The notes below the pieces were generated by a model that did no database searches, had not been told where the DNA came from, and saw only the letters and a list, made by a program, of their open reading frames with translations. Positions 44,011 to 55,035 of a stretch of 64,000 nt of DNA are shown piece by piece. How positions within the stretch are numbered: position 1 is the stretch's first letter; each line of letters opens with the position of its first letter. The DNA comes from Rhynchosporium graminicola (taxonomy: Eukaryota > Ascomycota > Leotiomycetes > Helotiales > Ploettnerulaceae), in contig FJUW01000071.1 of NCBI GenBank assembly GCA_900074885.1, forward strand, positions 1-64,000, given 5' to 3'. The position numbers were made by a program, and so were the translations under genes.

Positions 44011-45775
44011 TCACAGCAAGATTGGGTTTCCCTTCTGCTCTTGCAGTACAAGAGACCCTTCTGCATGAGACACTGATGGTCTCTTGACTGATACGGCAAC
44101 AGATTGCCTGCGTCCTCCAGTAATGACAGAAGCACGTCTTCCACCATCGACGCTCACATCCTCCTTCTCGGTAGTGTAGTGAACATAGTTGACTGCACCA
44201 CCAACAGCACCTCCCCAAGCAGAGCCTCTGCGGCCAGCAGTGTCGGCGGCGACGACAATGTCCTTGACACGGATGATGTTCTTTCCGTGGGTAAACCAGT
44301 GGTAGAAGCAGTATCCGAAAACAAAGAAGAAGCCGACAAGGGGAACGACCATTGAAATTCTGGTTGATGCGCTATCGGCAATAGCACCTTGAATTGGTGG
44401 GAAAACGGCTCCTCCGGCCACGCCTAGTGTCTGTTAGCAGAAGCTCATCTCATTGGAAGGAATAGTGACATACCCATGACGAGAATACCGGCACCACGAC
44501 GAGTGTGGATTCCAAGGTCTGAGAACGAAGTTAGCAACTGTTGCAACAAAACATGAGCAGAGGGAACTTACTGGCAGTACCCATGGTGAAGATGGTAGGA
44601 TACATCGGTGCCATCAAGAAGTAAGTGACCATCAACGTTCCGACACCTGCAGAGCCTTCGAGACCGCAAGCGGCGGCAGTCATTGCAATGACCAAGATGG
44701 AGTAGACAACCATGATGAAAGCTGGTGCAAGGAAGAATGCAATGCCGACAGCAACGAATCGCCCGACGGTGAAGATAATGAGGGCGTAAGAAAGGAAGTT
44801 TGAAGCCTGAGGCTTGGTATATCCACCGTTCTCAACGACGTAGTTGATGAAGAATGCTCCGATTGTGACCTAACGATGTTTTAGTAAGAAGCATCAATGG
44901 AGACTGGCTGGAACGTACCTGAGCACCGACATAGCAGAATTGAGCGACGAAGGCCAAGATCATGTTGTACTGCTTCCACAAGGGGCCTTGGCCAATGGGA
45001 TTCCCAAGCTCGTCAACAGCCAGAATCTCAATATTGGCATTCTCAGCTAGAGTAGCCTCGGAGACTTCGGGAAGCTTTGTGAAAGTGAACAGGACAGCAA
45101 CAGCAACGCCAAGACATGCCACTGCCAAATAAACGTACTGCACATTCGTAAGATTGTCTGCGTTCTTCCCCGAGAAGAAGAACTTGGAGGCGATCAGGGG
45201 ACCGATGAATGATGCAACTCCATTCCAAGACTGACAGAATTGAAGACGGATAGAGGCTGATGCTGGGTCACCGATAATAACGGCATACGAGTTGGCAGAT
45301 GTCTCGAGAGTCGCCAATCCGCAGGCAATCACAAAGGTGCAAGCGAGGAAACCTCCATATGAAGCGAGCTTGTTATCGGCAGTGGTGAAATGTGCGGTAG
45401 GCCAGAAGAATACTGCTCCCAGAGAGTAGAGAGTGAGACCCATCAAGATGGCAGTCTTATATCCACGGCGCTTGAGGACCTCAGCGGCGATTGGAGAGAA
45501 GAAGAAGTATCTGATTGGTGTTAGCTCGGCCGGTTGAACCGGAAAGGAATGACTGACCCTCCACCAAAGTACATGACTTGAAGACCGGTAGATTGAAGCT
45601 TGGTGATGCTGAGCACAGCCTGGAAATGGGAATTGAGAACATCAAGAAGACCGTATGAGAATCCCCAAAGGAAGAAGAGAAGAGTGATCAAGAAGAGCGG
45701 GTAGGCGAGTTGCTTCCCCCTGAGGAAACCTCCCTCGATCGTCCCCCCAGTTGATATCATGGCACCTCCAGCCAT
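44011..45775 (-). CDS. FucP-type sugar permease (major facilitator superfamily)
   Basis: Five exons: 45775-45558, 45510-44919, 44869-44572, 44518-44474 and 44423-44011, GT/AG introns of 47-53 bp, phases matching, 521 residues. The start chosen gives MAGGAMISTGGTIEG directly before the first membrane segment (LAYPLFLITLLFFLWGFSYG), whose FFLWGF...LN pattern is typical of the fucose:H+ symporter / glucose-galactose permease family. CGLATLETSANSYAVIIGDP and RLQFCQSWNGVASFIGPLIA are further family marks. About 12 membrane segments and a basic, Ser-rich cytosolic tail are seen. The likely role is proton-coupled uptake of a hexose or 6-deoxyhexose at the plasma membrane; substrate is not deducible. 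Putative CreA sites upstream fit a carbon-repressed gene. Confidence 0.88.
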
Positions 45776-45897
45776 TGTGACGGTTGAGCGAATGAAGTGA
45801 GTGATTCGTAGAAAGCACGAGTCGCAGCTGAGAGACAAGTGTAAGTGAGATGAACTGTGTTGATGAGTGAGCTGTTGGACAGGAAGAGCTGCCCCTA

Positions 45898-45905
45898 CTT
45901 ATATG
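45898..45905 (-). promoter_or_regulatory. TATA-like box of the sugar permease gene
   Basis: The minus strand reads catataag about 125 bp upstream of the ATG. It is the closest TATA-like word. Assignment is by position only. Confidence 0.35.
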
Positions 45906-46190
45906 AAGCTCGTAGCTTTTGGTAGCTCGCAATAGCTTCTCGAGCTTCTAGTCTCCTCCCAGGATTTCCCCATAACTCGCTCCAAAGGCCGTCAAAACCC
46001 CTTGCCTCTAAGATTCCCGAGCATCTCTAGAGCCAGTTGACGCCACTATCATCACGACTATTCTCAACACCACACGCCTCTAGACGGTCTAGAGGGTGGA
46101 CGTCGAGCTCGAGGCTCGGGTCCACCAATCATAGCAGGATCCAATATCAAGCCTTTTCTCCGCAAAGCTTTCCTATCTGATGATATTATG

Positions 46191-46231
46191 CACCAGTGTG
46201 GGGTGGTGTCACTGGTGTGGAGAAGGCGGGG
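46191..46231. promoter_or_regulatory. Cluster of CreA/Mig1-like sites with a palindrome
   Basis: Three words fit the CreA consensus SYGGRG: GTGGGG (46198-46203), GTGGAG (46217-46222) and GCGGGG (46226-46231). The first lies beside an exact 8-bp inverted repeat, CACCAGTG (46191-46198) and CACTGGTG (46210-46217), 11 bp apart. The cluster is about 420 bp upstream of the sugar permease start. Carbon repression would be fitting for such a gene; function is inferred. Confidence 0.4.
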
Positions 46232-48476
46232 GGTGTACAGAAGTGTGGTCGTAGAGCGAACATTTAAGCGGCCACTATCATTCGCTGCTATGGGCTAGTT
46301 ATTGTAGCATCAACACCAGGGGTCCAGCGCCATCATCCATCTAGACTTCCAAGGACGCCAAATTTTCCAAGAAGGCATGCAGAGAACTCCCACTAGCTCT
46401 CTCTCTCTCTCTCTCGGGTCCAATATTGCGATTGTGGAAATGTTCTGGAAGGCCAGCCCTATGCAAGAAGGAATGAAATGGCTTACGACTTGGGACTAAG
46501 TTGTAGACCAGACGCCTCTAATCCTGCTGCTTTCGCCGATAAATGTGCCCACCTCGAAGTATTCGGACCTTTTACCCCATGGGCATGCGGGATGAGGAGC
46601 TCCTGTGATCGCCACTTGTCGAAATTCTATGGAAACGAAGTTTGGATAGAAGAGCTAATCGCTACTAAACCGAACGCTACTCACGAACGTACCATCTTTT
46701 CCTCAGCCTACAATGCAGTTCAGTAGTAGATGTTGAGGATTCTCCTTTCGAGGCCCTTCACACCAAGCGCTGAGGTCGACTTCTGCTATTGTATTAGCTA
46801 GACACATCAACTGATCACGCGACAAGATATTATATTTCCGAACCTTAATTTGTGCACTGATGGTATTGTACAAGCCGAGTGGCGTGGTGCCGAGGCGCGG
46901 CCACAATCATCCTGACGTTGTCTCATCTCTAGCTCGCATCAACTATCGCTTTCTTTCAAAAACTACTGGCTCTAGCGGGGGATAGACTGATCGCGGCTCG
47001 CCTGAGTTGATTCCTTGCCTGAGACTTGGTGATGATTGGATTCTGGCTCGACTTGGCTAGAGTGTGGAAAAAGTCAAGTTGATCATGCGTTTTTCTGTGA
47101 AGGTCTTCAGAGGCGATTCCCCGGATCTGCTCTTCCCCTCATTCATAAACCTGGAAGATCGTGAGATCTGGACAGAATCGCAAAATGGCAGGGACATTCG
47201 CATGAATGAGTGGTTTAGCACGCGATTACGAATCGTTGGGTTTTGAGTCTCTCTGGTGTTTGGCGTGGTATCGATTTGAGTGAAGGTAGAGATCGGGTGC
47301 GTTGCCAAAAATTGTAGATGCAATCGCCGGAAAGAACAACGACGGATGCTTGAAGGATGATGGGAGTGCGGGATTTTCCAGCGGGAATATGAAATTTCTG
47401 GCTTAACGTTGGAGGAATGAAGTGGGAATGTGAAAGGCGGTTGGCTCCGTGATGGAGAAAGAAGACTGAACTGATCCTGACGAGATGATGTGGAACCCGG
47501 GAAATAGATAGATCATCAGTTGAAAGTATCTTCATTAGCTTTATCGGTATAAGTAAACCAGTTCCTTTCTCACACCATCTGGCTCATCTCCAAAGAACGA
47601 ATTTCCCCAGATAGGTTTATCAGATGGATCTCTGCCTTAGCTACCAGTCATTACATCGAGACTCGTGCATCTCGTTCAGCTACAGCTGAAGAATCAAGGA
47701 ATCCTGACTGGCAAGATTGTCTACGTTGGGATTTGTTCACTCTCCCCGTTTCGAGAAAATCTACAATGAACAGAGAAACGGTCAACCTGCAGTGTCAAGA
47801 TGTTGCGAGAACATCTGAGTATTGCCCGCGGACCGAGAGAGAGAAAATACCGAGTTGTCACGTCCACAGGGAAAGCGAGGAAGGAGATGGAATGACATAC
47901 AGATACTTATACACACACGAGACTCTCAACACCCTCAACAAGGAGGGAGGTTAGTGTGATGTGAGGAGAGGGGAGAGGGGAGAATATTACCGCATCAATG
48001 CATCGGTAACGCTTGGAGCTATAGCATACATAGAATACTTCATAGTCCGGGCAGCTCGCTTTACAACATGACGGACAACGTGAGGAAGGTTCCCATTTGA
48101 TGCTCTACTACGACAGCCACGCGTCGCACGCGTCGCACTCTACAGAAATTTTGGTTCAGCAGTATATATTCATTCGAACTGATCGAACCTTGTTGAGGCT
48201 GAGCCTTGGCTGGCAACCTTAATTCCAGATCTCGCTAAGCTGACTGGATGGATCGTGACGCTGAACTGCTGGCGGCAAACGTGTTGGAGAAGTTAATGCT
48301 GTATAGGTTCTAATCACCCCGAAGCTTCCGTCGAGAGAGTTGCTTGCCCCAGGGCACGATCACTTTGCGAAGGAGTGTGATAGCTCCCAAATATACACGC
48401 TCACAGGCCGCAGACATCAGTAATCCTTCAAAATAAACCACCATCCCTCTCTCAAACTCATCACTAATCCGATAAA
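46232..48476. other. Intergenic, no gene recognised
   Basis: Over 2 kb of ordinary composition. Frames such as 46478-46726 on the plus strand are short, have no signal peptide or motif and no obvious splice partners. The last part (48.3-48.47 kb) should be the promoter of the alcohol-oxidase-like gene. Confidence 0.45.
46396..46415. repeat. (CT)n microsatellite
   Basis: About ten CT dinucleotides in a row. Confidence 0.8.
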
Positions 48477-50577
48477 ATGCCGATATCCAATACCCTGCCT
48501 GACGGCCTTGAAGAGTTCGACATTATCGTAGCTGGAGGTATGCAAGCTGCTCATTCATTCATTCATCATGCAAGAACCAAAGGTCCAAACTGAATTTTCC
48601 AAGGTGGAACAGCAGGATGTATCGTCGCATCTCGCCTCGCCGCCGCCGACCCGGGTCTCTTGATCCTCGTCGTGGAATACGGACAGAATAATTATCAGCT
48701 TCCTGAAATAGTCCATCCGGCACTCTTCCCGGTCAACGTGATGCCTGGAAGCACGGCCGCGATTTTCTGGCAGACTGAAGAGTCTGAGGCTTTGGCGGGG
48801 AGGAAGTTGGTCGTTCCTAGTGGGGGGATACTGGGTGGTGGGTCGTCGGTAAATTTCATGATATGAGTGTGTGTTTGTTTTGATGAACGCAAGGTGCAAG
48901 GGATGAGTAAGGAGAGAAATCTTGGGCTGACTGATTTGTGTGGGGTAGGTATACAAGAGCTCAAGCTCGTGACTTTGATTCTTGGAATATGCCGGGGTGG
49001 AGTGCTGAAGAATTGGTGCCGTATCTGGAGAAGGCATGTAGTATGCTGCCACGTCTCATGAGAAACAAACCTGACTAGTCATCATCAACAGCTCGAGACC
49101 TATCATGGACCTGGCTCCTCCAAAACCCATGGCAGTGATGGGCCTATCCACGTCTCCTCCGGTGGTTTCCGCTCCCAAGGTCCCGAGGAAGACTTCATAA
49201 CCGCAGCTGCTAAAGTTGGCTTCCCTGAGATCACTGACTCACAGGATCTGGAATCGACTAATGGAATGTGTAGATGGTTGAGGTATGTTTCTCCAGAGGG
49301 GACGAGACAGGATAGTGCACATGCGTACCTCCATCCTCTGCTCGTCGATGGGAAACATCCGAACTTGCACGTCCTGGTTGAGACGCAGATCACTCGGGTT
49401 TTGTTCCATGATGATGGAGAAGAGAAGAGGGCAAGTGGTGTTGAGATCTGTGCGAATCCTATGTTCCCCTCCTCGTCCATGGGCTTGAGAGTTTTGAAAG
49501 CCAGGAGACTAGTTGTTGTGTCTGCTGGAACTTTTGGCAGTCCTTTGATCCTCGAGAGATCTGGAATAGGCAGTTCCGAGATCTTGGAAAGAGCAGGTGT
49601 GACTGTGATCGCGGATGTGCCAGGTGTTGGCCATGACTACCAAGACCACAACGAAATCCTCTGTGCATACAAGACTTCTCTTGGGATTGAGGAGACACAG
49701 AATGCTTTGCTTGGGGGGCTGCAAACGCTCGCAGACGCGGCTGAGAAAGGGGATCCGAGGTTAGGGTGGAATACTGTCGATGTCGCTGGGAAGATACGTC
49801 CAAGTCTATCCGAAGTCGCGGCACTCGGACCAGACTTTGACGTTGCTTGGGAGAAAGACTTCAAGCATGAGCCGGCAAAGCCACTTGGTCTCATCGCTCT
49901 GATTGCAGGGTAGGCTTTCCTGGCTTCGCTGAACAGATCACGCACTAACGAAGTGATACAGATATCTCGGAGACCGTTCGCTGGTCCAAGGAGGAGAATT
50001 TGTTCAAGTTGTCAGCTACAGCGCATATCCATACTCCCGTGGGAGCATCCATATCACAGGCCCTGAGATGACCGACAAGCCGAGGTTTGTAAATGGATAC
50101 TTGACGGATGCCAATGACTTTGACTTGAAGGCCCATGTTTGGCAATATAAGAAGCAGCGAGAGATCATGCGACGAACCAGAATGTACCGTGGTGAAGTCG
50201 CCGCCCACCATCCTGTCTTTCCGCTTGGATCAAAAGCAGCTTGCTTAAGTCTAGAAATTCTTCAGAGCACCGACACGACCACTATTGAAGATGTCGTATA
50301 TACGGTGGAAGACGATAAAGCCATTGAGGATTTCGTGCGAGAGAACCTGACGACGACGTGGCACGCGCTTGGGACGGTGAAGATGGCACCGCGGGAGGAT
50401 ATGGGAGTTGTGGATCGGAGTATGAACGTTTATGGGGTACGTGGGCTGAAAGTCGTTGATCTGAGTATAGTGCCTGAGAACGTGGGAGCCAATACGAACA
50501 ACACTGCGATGATGATTGGAGAGAAGGGGGCGGTTATTATTGCGGAGGAGCTGGGGCTCGGGAGGGTGTATAAGTAA
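48477..50577 (+). CDS. Alcohol-oxidase-like GMC flavoprotein; possibly inactivated by a splice-site change
   Basis: Proposed exons: 48477-48537, 48604-48862, 48949-49033, 49092-49909 and 49962-50577, which join in phase to 612 residues. The FAD-binding motif VAGGGTAGCIVASRL is near the N-terminus; LVVPSGGILGGGSSVNF is the GMC signature region; TTTWHALGTVKMAPRE with the catalytic His and ENVGANTNNTAMMIGEKGA with the second active-site Asn are at the C-terminus. This pattern is that of the methanol/alcohol oxidase branch, which oxidises short alcohols to aldehydes with H2O2, usually in peroxisomes; no clear SKL-type ending is present (GRVYK). Intron 2 starts AT instead of GT and intron 3 starts GC. 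Unspliced, the frame stops at TGA 48866-48868 region after FMI. So the gene may be a young pseudogene. Confidence 0.78.
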
Positions 50578-51936
50578 TGTAAAGGAGCGAAATGAAAAGA
50601 AATGAAATGAAAGCTCGATGCTCAAGGCAAGCCAACAACAGGAGACGATCGGGCATGACTGACACCGGGCTCACTTGTTGCGTGTGATTCGTGAGATGAG
50701 ACATTGGACTCGTCATCATAGACGTCAACACGCACACAGTACTGAGCTGAGGTGTGCAATTTGGGCTCGGTAGAGTAGGTATATATCTCGTTTCCTATCA
50801 GAGATAATACAGTACAGCAATCCAATGATGGTAGCTCGGTCATTTCCCATACTGTATGGGGAGGAAACCATAGAGGAAGAGTACATTGTGCCTATATGCC
50901 CAGCCGCTTTGCTTTGTATAGCAAGAAGGAATGCTGGTTTTTTGCATGCGTAGAAGGACTCCTACTCCAAGTCTCCAAGTCTCCAAGTCTCAACATTCAC
51001 GCGGGGAGATGAAACGAAACATACCAACCGGAACAAGTACACAATCGTCCCCGACACACCATCCACACGTTCTATTTGACTTTCCCACGATTTCAAAAGC
51101 TTGGGGCAGTCTGACAAAGCTTCCACGCGTTTCGTCTTCATCCCATGGCCCAAGCCTTTGCAGTAAAAATCCAACCATTACGAGGCCCCCTCGCTGAGAA
51201 ACGGAAGGGAAGGGAAACGAAACGAAACGAGCCAACGAGAGAGAGTGATGAACGGTCAAAGGAATTGCCTCCAAGCAACAGCCTTTGAGACAACACATGG
51301 ACGCGTGTTGAGGCAGTGCCGGAAATTGTTATTCTTGGCGGCTTCAGACGACGAGAAGACAGCGACGATCCCAAGTGGCGGCGACGACAGTGAGAGAGAA
51401 TCTTGATATTTGCCGGGGTATGGAATATTAAAGGATAATTCGAATATATATATACATTCATCCATATGCTCATGTAAATATTGGTATATATGTAAGTCCG
51501 GCCGGTACTTTGCCATAATGATCAAATGCGAATGGTCAATCAATACCTTAGGTAGGTTGTCCAGTTGGAATTGAATTTTATTATATAAGTACTATACTTA
51601 TATCAGTGATCACTCGAAGTTCCAGACTTGGACCCTGAAAATCATCATGCCGGTCCGGCCCAAAGACCGAGAGCCAAGCACCAGCACCAGCACCAGCCTG
51701 AAAGGCGACGACAACCGACTGCGCCGCAATACTTATACCACCACGAACACCAACACGAACACCAACGTAAACGCTCCGCGGCTCCGCGGAATAGCGATAA
51801 CAGCCACAGGAACGATAACAACAACAACACCAACAAGAAGAAGAACAATAATAACTCCTCCTCCTCGTCCACCCCTACAACTCTCACTTTCACAGTTCGC
51901 TTGACGTCTCCCCGTCTGCCCTCAAAACCCGCAGCC
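50578..51936. other. Intergenic, promoter side of the VHS/GAT gene
   Basis: No gene is recognised. Simple-sequence patches occur: repeated ccaagtctcc (50970-50990), tatatata near 51448, and A/C-rich stretches with caccag, caacac and aacaacaac words (51675-51870), which open chance frames rich in His, Gln, Asn and Thr. The patch ends shortly before the ATG at 51937 and is probably its 5' leader or promoter. Confidence 0.5.
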
Positions 51937-53597
51937 ATGAAGGCCATGAAGAGTATGGGCATGAATCGCATGCTGGGCTCTATTCGGCGCAAATGTAAAC
52001 ACAGGGCCAACCCCTCCCACCACTGTCCAGCACAAAGAGACCATTCATACTGACCATGGCGCAGCGAATAACGAACCTCCTGTCGATACATCTCCAGAGA
52101 TCCAACTCGATACACCAGAAGCAAATGCGATTAGGAATGTGGTATGTCGGGGCGCACTCCGAGCTTGATCAGGATAACTCACACTTCCTAGCGCCTGTTC
52201 TGCGAATCTGGAGGACCGAATGGTTCAGTATGTTTCCCATCTATACACTGCTAGAAGGCATGGCTGATGACATGCCAGGGCGAAGAAGTCCTATATCTGC
52301 CAACCGTAGTGGAATCCTGTGAATCCTCCCCCGCAGCTGCCAAGGAGGCCTCCTACATAATCCGCAAGTTCCTCTCCAAAGACAACTTCGCCAAACCATA
52401 CGTGCAATACAATGCCATAATGCTCGTGAGAATCCTATCCGATAACCCAGGGAAAACATTCACGAGGAATGTCGATGCGAAGTTCGTGCAGGTTGTGAAG
52501 GAGCTATTGCGGATGGGGAGGGATCCAAGTGTGAAGCAGATATTGATGGAGACGCTGGATACGTTTGTGAGGGAGAAGGGCAACGATGTAGAGCTGGCAC
52601 TTTTAAACGATATGTGGGCGAAGGAACATCAGAAGATGGTTCGATTACACGTTTGTTGCCTACCCTAACCTACTCACTGGGTCTAACGTAGCAAACACAG
52701 GGCCCAGCAGCAGCACCTCGAATACTCAACGCACCTCCCTTCCAAACCAACGACGCAAACTACTTCTCCCGCTCGCACACCAGCCGACACCTTCCTGCCC
52801 CTCGCGAACTCTCCTCGCGCATCGAGGAAGCCAAAACATCAGCCGGTCTCCTCTCACAAGTCGTACAAAGTACCCCTCCATCCGAAGTCATACAGAACGA
52901 ACTCGTGCGCGAGTTCGCAGATCGCTGCCAATCTGCAAGCCGAAGCATTCAGGCGTACATGATCGCCGAGAATCCATCTCCTGATAACGATACAATGGAA
53001 ACGTTGATAGAGACGAATGAGCAACTGAACAAAGCTATGAATCAACACCAGCGCGCCGTTCTCGCTGCAAGGAAAGCAAGTGGTATGGGCAGTGGTGAAC
53101 CTACTCCTCCGCCGAGACAAGATTATGGGAATGGTTTTGTGCCGCCGCCAGGTCCACCGCCTGGAAGGACTGGTTCTGGATTCGCTCCTCCTCCTGGACC
53201 ACCTCCTTCGCAGCTGGCAGCGCGAAAAGCAGTTAAGCAGCAGCCTCCCATCCCTCCACCGGGAGACTATGCGCCTACCGGTTCAGATGACGAGAATCCT
53301 TTCTCAGATCCCAGACTCCCTTCAAAAAGACCAGGACCCTCAACCACGGCTACACACAATCCACCATTCCCATCAGATAAACCATCCGTGAGCACGGGGC
53401 AGTTTAACGACAGACTGGGTATTGAACCATATCATCCAGGCTTTAGGGAAACGCCTAGTTATGTTGGTAGGCAGGATAGTGCGGTTGGGAAGACGACTAT
53501 GCATGCTGCTATCCCCGAGACGCCGGATGACGATGACGACAACAGGAGACGTTATGGCGGGCAGGTCGCCGGGAAGGAACCTGTCTATAGGTACTAG
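51937..53597 (+). CDS. VHS/GAT-domain trafficking adaptor
   Basis: Certain exons are 52005-52141, 52192-52227, 52279-52650 and 52701-53597. The start is probably ATG 51937 (context gcagccATG), joined through an intron at 51953-52004, giving about 485 residues; the N-terminus is discussed as a finding. The first folded part (NAIRNVRLFCESGG to LALLNDMWAKEHQKMVRLH) is a helical VHS/ENTH-like repeat; the second (SRIEEAKTSAGLLSQVVQST to NEQLNKAMNQHQRAVLAARK) fits a GAT three-helix bundle. The tail is proline-rich (FVPPPGPPPGR, FAPPPGPPPSQ) with acidic and Asn-Pro-Phe (DDENPF) motifs. Such proteins bind ubiquitin and cargo at endosomes and in fungi also actin regulators (Lsb5-like). Domain names come from pattern memory, not a profile search. 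Confidence 0.75.
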
Positions 53598-55035
53598 GGG
53601 GTTGGCTCGGAAGTTTGGGGAGATTCAGCCAGGGGCTTGGCGGATGCAATGACTGTGGATTCGGTCCACGCAGCAGTGTTTGATTTTGCGATGAAATGAA
53701 TGATGTTTGGAAGCTCGGCTTTGTTATCAAGGGCGGATTGATGAGATATGATGGAAGCATGGAAGAATCAGCGGGGTTGAAGCATTTTTTGATACCAAGG
53801 ACTGGAGCTTCGGTAGAGTTTGTCGAATTGAACATATGTATTGTCTATGGTCAGATATTTATATATATATATATATATATATAAGTCTGTTCAAATTGGT
53901 CTATATTTTCCATGATCGCGGATGTCGCCCAGGCAAATTGGGACCAGACAACGAGACCCAATAGAGCAGAGCATACTTCTTCAAGAATAGACCAGCCGAT
54001 AGACGTGAGGGGAAGTGAGACATCAGATTGCGGCATGGGCGCACGTGTACGGATATACACCTCGGCAGAGCAATTCGTCCAGCTTTCCAGCCCAGAGTCC
54101 CATACTGTTGATGTGTGGAAGGGGGTAAGGAAATATCTTTTCCCCACAACCATCAAGATGACAAGCAACATCTAGCATTGTTCGATTCCTCGGCTCGAGC
54201 CTCGTCGCCATAGCCATGATATCTCGTACACCACAGAACAACAGACGGAAAGGCGCATCCTACTGCACCGGATCCATCTGGAACGAAACTCGTATGTGCG
54301 ACCTGCTCTTTAAAGATTCAGCGCAGGGTGGTACTCCACTGCGCTGGGAGCACCTCTTAATAAACGGAATATGATGAATATCAGGGGCATGCAGGTCTTG
54401 TTGGAGTGCGCTAGCAAACTGCTGTTCATGTAAGCGATGGTCTGTGTGTCGAGTCAAGAGGTGGTTGAGATCAGTTCGATGAATGGGCAGCTGGACGAGA
54501 GGGGTTAGTTGTAGGCTCTTTACGAAAGTGGTGGTGCGACGGCGTTTCAGAAAGAGTAAAGTTTGTTGTAGATAGATGCCTTGGTCCTGGCTATGGGGGC
54601 CGATAGGCTGAAGATGGCTTGTATACAACTCGCTGCTTTTTGTGGTGAACGCAATTCGAGAGAGTCATGCCTACTCTTCTTGGGATGGTGAGGTAGGGAA
54701 ACAGATTACACAGATCGGGCCTAACGAGAAACTTTTCGAATATTTTTGTATTTGTATACGGGGAACGCTATGCAGGCAAGCACTTGTAGTTTGCGGACAG
54801 GCATTGCTGTCCTCGAAATCCTCGTCTAAGATCGAGTACATAAACGGGACTATGTACGGAATGGCAAACGGTAGTATCGCAAGCGAACTTTTTTTCATCA
54901 CGGGTGGCCAATCGATGTCCTACTATACCTTTGCACGCATTACATCGTATGTAGCGGGCGACAGAACGAGAAAGAACATCTTCGATTGGTAAGCTTCTGC
55001 TTAGAGATTGTGACGGCGTGGACGAGTGTAGTATT
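53598..55035. other. Intergenic, no gene recognised
   Basis: This holds the 3' ends of two convergent genes and an AT microsatellite. A plus-strand open frame at 54642-54992 begins only with GTG and shows no motif. I see no RNA gene. Confidence 0.45.
53859..53883. repeat. (AT)n microsatellite
   Basis: About twelve AT dinucleotides in a row, 260 bp past the stop of the VHS/GAT gene. Confidence 0.85.

Noticed and set aside
51628..52124. His/Gln/Asn-rich and Thr-rich frames upstream of the VHS/GAT gene
   Set aside because: They arise from A/C-rich simple sequence and run out of frame with the real exons.
54642..54992. Plus-strand frame of 116 codons
   Set aside because: It starts only with GTG, has no motif and no homologue I can recognise.
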